From Hysterium pulicare CBS 123377 (Eukaryota; Ascomycota; Dothideomycetes; Hysteriales; Hysteriaceae), in the NCBI GenBank assembly GCA_000467715.1, contig AJFK01001065.1, positions 50,291 through 114,290 on the forward strand: 64,000 nt of DNA, read 5' to 3'. The notes below the pieces were generated by a model. That model did no database searches. It worked only from the letters and a program-made list of their open reading frames with translations, and was not told the origin of the DNA. Position 1 is the stretch's first letter. The number at the start of each line of letters is the position of its first letter. This document shows positions 60,567 through 64,000 of the stretch, piece after piece. The translations under genes and the position numbers were made by a program.

Positions 60567-60691
60567 AACAGCTGTCCAGACGATTATGCCAACGGAGTTA
60601 TTGCCGTTTTCTCGTTATGGAAATTATCCATTTTGTACTTGGGCCACCCCAGAATTTTTAGCCCACCCACGTTTTTCGCCAATGACAAGAC

Positions 60692-61603
60692 TTATGTTTC
60701 TTGTCTCCATTGCTGCACGTTTTCCAGTGTGTCGTTTGCCCACTCTGCCTCAATATCGGGAATCTTGCCTGCTTCGATCTGGGGAAACAGATGGTCCCTG
60801 ACCCACTTCATCATGTGCCGCCGTTGTTTGTTCATGAGTAACAGCTCAGAAGGCTTGATCTGGCCGCGAAGCCTTCGCAGGTAGAAATAGGCCGTGCGCA
60901 CCAGAAGCTTCCGCAACAACTCATCCTCTGGAGAGAACTTGGTCTTGAGGTTGAGCTCGATTCCGTGAGCCGCATTCCGCGCCCACGTTTCGCTTGCATA
61001 GAGCCAGCGCTCCCGGCCCTGGTTCAAGGCGGTCCAGTGGACTCCACGCATTTGGACTTGGACGGTCGCATCGCTTGCGTTGAAAAGGTCTAAATTACCT
61101 GTGAGTGCCTTTGCGTCTGATGAAGTTAGAGCGCTGTCTGCCATAAAACAATCTGGAGACGCGGCTGTCATGTTGATACGGACACAATCAATGCCCGTGG
61201 GGAGATATACCGTTCCAAGTCTTCCATCTTCTGGGTACGAAAAGGCGGCCAGGAGGCCTTGAATGGCGGTATCCAGGACTGCAGGGTGCATAGAGGCAGG
61301 TATTGAAGTAGATTCAGGAGGAGCTGCGACGGATACCACGGCGTGGTTGAGGTGGGGATCTACCGAGCTAGCTCTAAAAGGGTCGGAATAGTTGTAACCC
61401 ACTTTGGACAGATATGAGTAAAATTGTTCCACATCTAAAGTGTTCATGGGAAGTAGGGGCTCATTCCGGGTGGGCAGGGCGTAGTTCTGGGAACGGCCCA
61501 GCAAAAGCCGCACGCCACCGCTGAAATGTGCGGTGAGCGCTTGCTGAATCGCAGGGGCGAATCGCCTGGAGTATGTTTCGGAGGGGCAAAGAACTAGAGA
61601 CAT
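60692..61603 (-). pseudogene. Truncated highly-reducing polyketide synthase fragment (dehydratase C-half to methyltransferase entry)
   Basis: A single open frame of 303 codons. Residues ~55-215 match the C-terminal hot-dog half of a fungal HR-PKS dehydratase: DVEQFYSYLSKVGYNYSDPF, MHPAVLDTAIQGLLAAFSYP (with the catalytic-type Asp of HPAxLD) and TGIDCVRINM. They are followed by the linker TWARNAAHGIEL and the helix that opens the C-methyltransferase region (RRHMMKWVRDHLFPQIEAGK). A whole enzyme would exceed 2,000 residues. Ketosynthase, acyltransferase, the first dehydratase half with its catalytic His, and all downstream domains are missing. The first ~35 residues are unrelated to PKS. It cannot make a polyketide. 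Confidence 0.8.
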
Positions 61604-61608
61604 GTAAG

Positions 61609-62372
61609 CTATGAATACTGTGTTGAACCATACGACCCACCATAACCCATAGGAGGATATGCATCAAGCACAACTGCAGATGGGATAAGAGCTATCACCG
61701 ATTGCAAAGGAACCTTGCATTAAGCAATTCCTACAAGAAACTTACCAAATAATTTAGGTTGGAAGTCAGAGAATGGCCTGGGCCAGCCAGATACGGAGAC
61801 AAAACTGAACTCATATCGATCAGTTTTGGCAAAATGCTGAGCAGCGTGGTTGAAAAACCAAGCAAAGTGGGCAGCATCAAACCGAGCATAGCCAGCCCGC
61901 TTGCCGTCGTCGGCGAGTCTCAGTTCCTCTCGGAGAACGCTTTTACGGATCCACAACCAGTTCTGAGGGGCATCGTATAACGTAGCTTATGGGGCTTTGA
62001 CGGTTGTAGCTTTGACGGCTTTCTCACCGCTTTTCTAAAGGGTATTCTGCCGCCGGAACAAGAAATAATCCGAATGTCCTTTGATTTTTAAAAATAAAAA
62101 TAAAAGTACTGCGGCAGAATACTTTTTAGGAAAGCGGTGAGAAAACCGTCAAAGCTACCCCAACCGTCAAAGCCCCATAAGCACCTTACTCGAGCGAGCC
62201 TAGATGTAGAAAAGTGTTTTCCAAGATCAATCGAATAAAGAAACGAGGTGAAGTCTTCGTCCTCTGGCTTCGACTGCGAATGTGCGGCTATGTCCGATTG
62301 GGTAGCAATAACCAACAAGCGGGGCCTTGTAACCATCGGAGCATCGTCCTCCGCCTTGTCGTCTATCTTCAT
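61609..62372 (-). CDS. Unrecognised small gene whose first putative intron contains a MITE-like element
   Basis: Exons (minus) 62372-62190, 61962-61746 and 61673-61609 give 154 residues. The N-terminal part reads RPRLLVIATQSDIAAHSQ and DEDFTSFLYSIDLGKHFSTS. After the splice it reads NWLWIRKSVLREELRLADDG, RFDAAHFAWFFNHAAQHFAK and YEFSFVSVSGWPRPF, ending VVLDAYPPMGYGGSYG. No family recognised. The donor of intron 1 (GTAAGG) and acceptor (CTCAG) flank a 198-bp inverted-repeat element. Without it only 29 nt of intron would remain, which is too short for an ordinary intron. So the element may have landed in an exon and be spliced out, or the gene may be broken. Intron 2 has a GTAAGT donor. Confidence 0.5.
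61985..62182. mobile_element. MITE-like inverted-repeat element, 198 bp
   Basis: The ends are mirror images, GCTTATGGGGCTTTGACGG at 61985 and its complement ending at 62182. The arms are about 70 bp (61985-62053 and 62111-62182), reaching TTTCTCACCGCTTT and TATTCTGCCGC with few mismatches. The ~57-bp centre is A/T-rich. Each arm also holds the word GCTTTGACGG twice. No ORF, so it is non-autonomous. No obvious target-site duplication: the flanks differ (CGTA on the left, ACCT on the right). Confidence 0.8.
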
Positions 62373-63080
62373 ACCCTATACAACTACTTCCAGAAACTCG
62401 TGTTTTCACGTTAATTCCCGATGTCTTTCTTCTGATGCCAGCCAGATCGAATCAGCTGTTTTAGATCAGGGCATTCATACTGACGGTGAGTTTGGCGCGA
62501 GTCTCGACTGATGGGCAGACATCTTTCTAGCGGGCAGTTTTGGCTATCATAATTATTTTCTGGCAGGCAGATAATTTTCAAGTAGATGCATGCATTTGGG
62601 GGAGCCGTTCACCTTGCTGGAAGCCAATCGAGGATCGTTTTTGTATGAAGTATATCAAGGAGTCGGAAACGGACAGGTAGGTGCTCTGGAACATGCGCGA
62701 TACTTTTTTGTGATAATGGAGAGAGAAGATTTATCAAGAGTGTATAGTTGATCAACCTCTGAAGGGAAAGCCAGAGTACTAGGCTACTCATAAAGAGCAG
62801 GGCGCGCAACTCTAGTTCTCATTGAAAGAAAACATAATGGAACTATGGAGATATTGAGAGACTCCGAGCCTATCACGTAGAACAAAGAAATTAAGAATCC
62901 ATTTACTGCCTACTGGTTCATCCGCCCGCACGCTAGCCATCACTGGGTGCGCATTTGAGCCATCCAGTCCACCCATAACAAGAATCGAGTAATATCCGGA
63001 CCGTCAATGTCGCAGAGAAAGCTTTGCCAAACCCGAAGCAAGGATAGGACTGAGACAGCATGGCGGACACCGTGGATCCA
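62373..63080. other. Intergenic, nothing recognised
   Basis: 5' flank of the small gene and 3' flank of eIF1A. Short ORFs only. Confidence 0.45.
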
Positions 63081-63812
63081 TCAAATGTCGTCCACATCAA
63101 TTTCCTTGCCATCGCCAGCTTCTTCGTCGCTCTCATCCCTGTCTTCTCCGAACTCGAAGCCGATGCCCTCATCACCTTGGTCATTGTATGTATCAGTCTC
63201 GTTAATCTTGGCGTTCTCCGGTAGCTCGCCGTATGTTTTCAGGGATCGGGCTTCGTCGGCTGTGTATTTGAGTATGATGTCTCCCTTCTCGTCCTGGAAA
63301 TCGCGGAGGGACATGAGGACGATATCACCTTGACTGTATGCTTTGTTAGACTATATTCGTGAGAGGTAATAGGTCAGATGGTGTCTTACTTGATCCAGAC
63401 TTTCTTGCGTAATTTGCCGCGGATATGGGCGAGTCGGCGCGAACCGTCAACTACACAGAAGTCAGTACTACGTTCTCAGAGGACTGAAGATATTAGAGAA
63501 CGTACAGCACTGGGCTTCCAAACGGCCGTTTCCCAGCATTTTTATCACTTGGGCGTACCTAGAGAGACTAGGTGTGAGTGACAGAGCGGGCGACCGGGTG
63601 TTTGGGAATGAGACTCGTACTCTTGGCCTTCTTCTCTGAACGTCAACTCGCGCTTCTCGTTGTCGTTCTCGTTCTTCCCCCTACGTCGATTCTTGCCTCC
63701 CTACACAGCCTCGTTAGTATGCTGAGAAATCTGCAGTGTAGTGAAGTGGGTGGCGGGGTTCGTGGGGTGAGGTTGTCGGACTTGGACATACTTTTCCCTT
63801 ATTCTTAGGCAT
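63081..63812 (-). CDS. TIF11: Translation initiation factor eIF1A
   Basis: Five exons (minus): 63812-63792, 63700-63621, 63558-63506, 63450-63390 and 63333-63081, giving 155 residues. eIF1A binds the A site of the 40S subunit and promotes scanning and start-codon choice. The basic N-terminal tail ([20 protein letters not shown]) is followed by the OB fold: [60 protein letters not shown] and [19 protein letters not shown]. The C-terminal tail is acidic ([20 protein letters not shown]) and ends DVDDI, like the DIDDI end of animal and yeast eIF1A. All four introns are short and phases agree. Near-certain. Confidence 0.97.
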
Positions 63813-64000
63813 GCTGACTTATTGCTGTGATATGCTCTCTGGTATGGTAGAGTTTTCTGGGTTTGGTTTCTATGGCTTATGTGCAGGAGAAAGGTGGTGG
63901 GAATGTGTGTGTGTGTGTTGTATGAGTCTTGGTTGTTGAAGGTGGGCATTTGGAGTCGGTGCGTCAGCCGGAGCGCTTGCCGAGAGCGGAATGGCGGCTG
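63813..64000. promoter_or_regulatory. eIF1A promoter/5' leader with a TG microsatellite
   Basis: A (TG)n run of about eight units occupies roughly 63905-63920, upstream of the eIF1A start on the opposite strand. Confidence 0.5.

Overview
The window is filamentous ascomycete (Pezizomycotina) nuclear DNA. Most genes are interrupted by short GT-AG introns of about 45-110 nt, with CTAAC/CTGAC-like branch sites and phases that join cleanly. The gene set is fungal: MICOS Mic19, Cbp4, a Chs4/Skt5 chitin synthase regulator with a CaaX box, GH131, a STAND-N/ankyrin protein, DUF7730-type F-box-like and bZIP factors. No rRNA, tRNA or CRISPR array was recognised. Exon coordinates come from hand splicing with phase checks; no alignment or RNA evidence was available.

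Layout. 0-6 kb: a 5'-truncated ketopantoate-reductase-like gene with a long disordered tail, then glucokinase. 6-8.3 kb: a decayed stretch with an HMG-box pseudogene fragment and degenerate DLDAAL-type repeats. 8.3-14 kb: NAA50-like acetyltransferase and MIC19 (divergent), then a STAND-N/ankyrin protein. 15-22 kb: a single-pass membrane glycoprotein, a degenerate repeat tract, a GPI-type secreted zincin-like protein that has lost its HExxH motif, and an unrecognised protein. 22-25 kb: largely empty. 25-38 kb: an MFS transporter, GH131, an F-box-like protein, a bZIP factor, a 99-aa protein, a secreted propeller and a small secreted effector-like protein. 38-44.5 kb: a RING pseudogene and three SRR1-like paralogues on one strand. 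45-56 kb: CHS4/SKT5, CBP4, a secreted GPI-like protein and the XPF/Rad1 nuclease.

56.3-62.4 kb differs from the rest. A strongly AT-rich tract next to a GC-rich scrap leads into a SnoaL-like protein, an MFS efflux pump, a truncated highly-reducing-PKS dehydratase fragment and a small gene whose first putative intron holds a 198-bp inverted-repeat (MITE-like) element. I read this as the remains of a secondary-metabolite cluster. Ordinary housekeeping sequence (eIF1A) resumes at 63 kb.

How the genes relate: most are independent housekeeping or secretome genes, with no evident pathway operon. The candidates for co-inherited units are the SRR1-like cluster (tandem duplication) and the broken metabolite cluster (enzyme scrap, pump, SnoaL protein).
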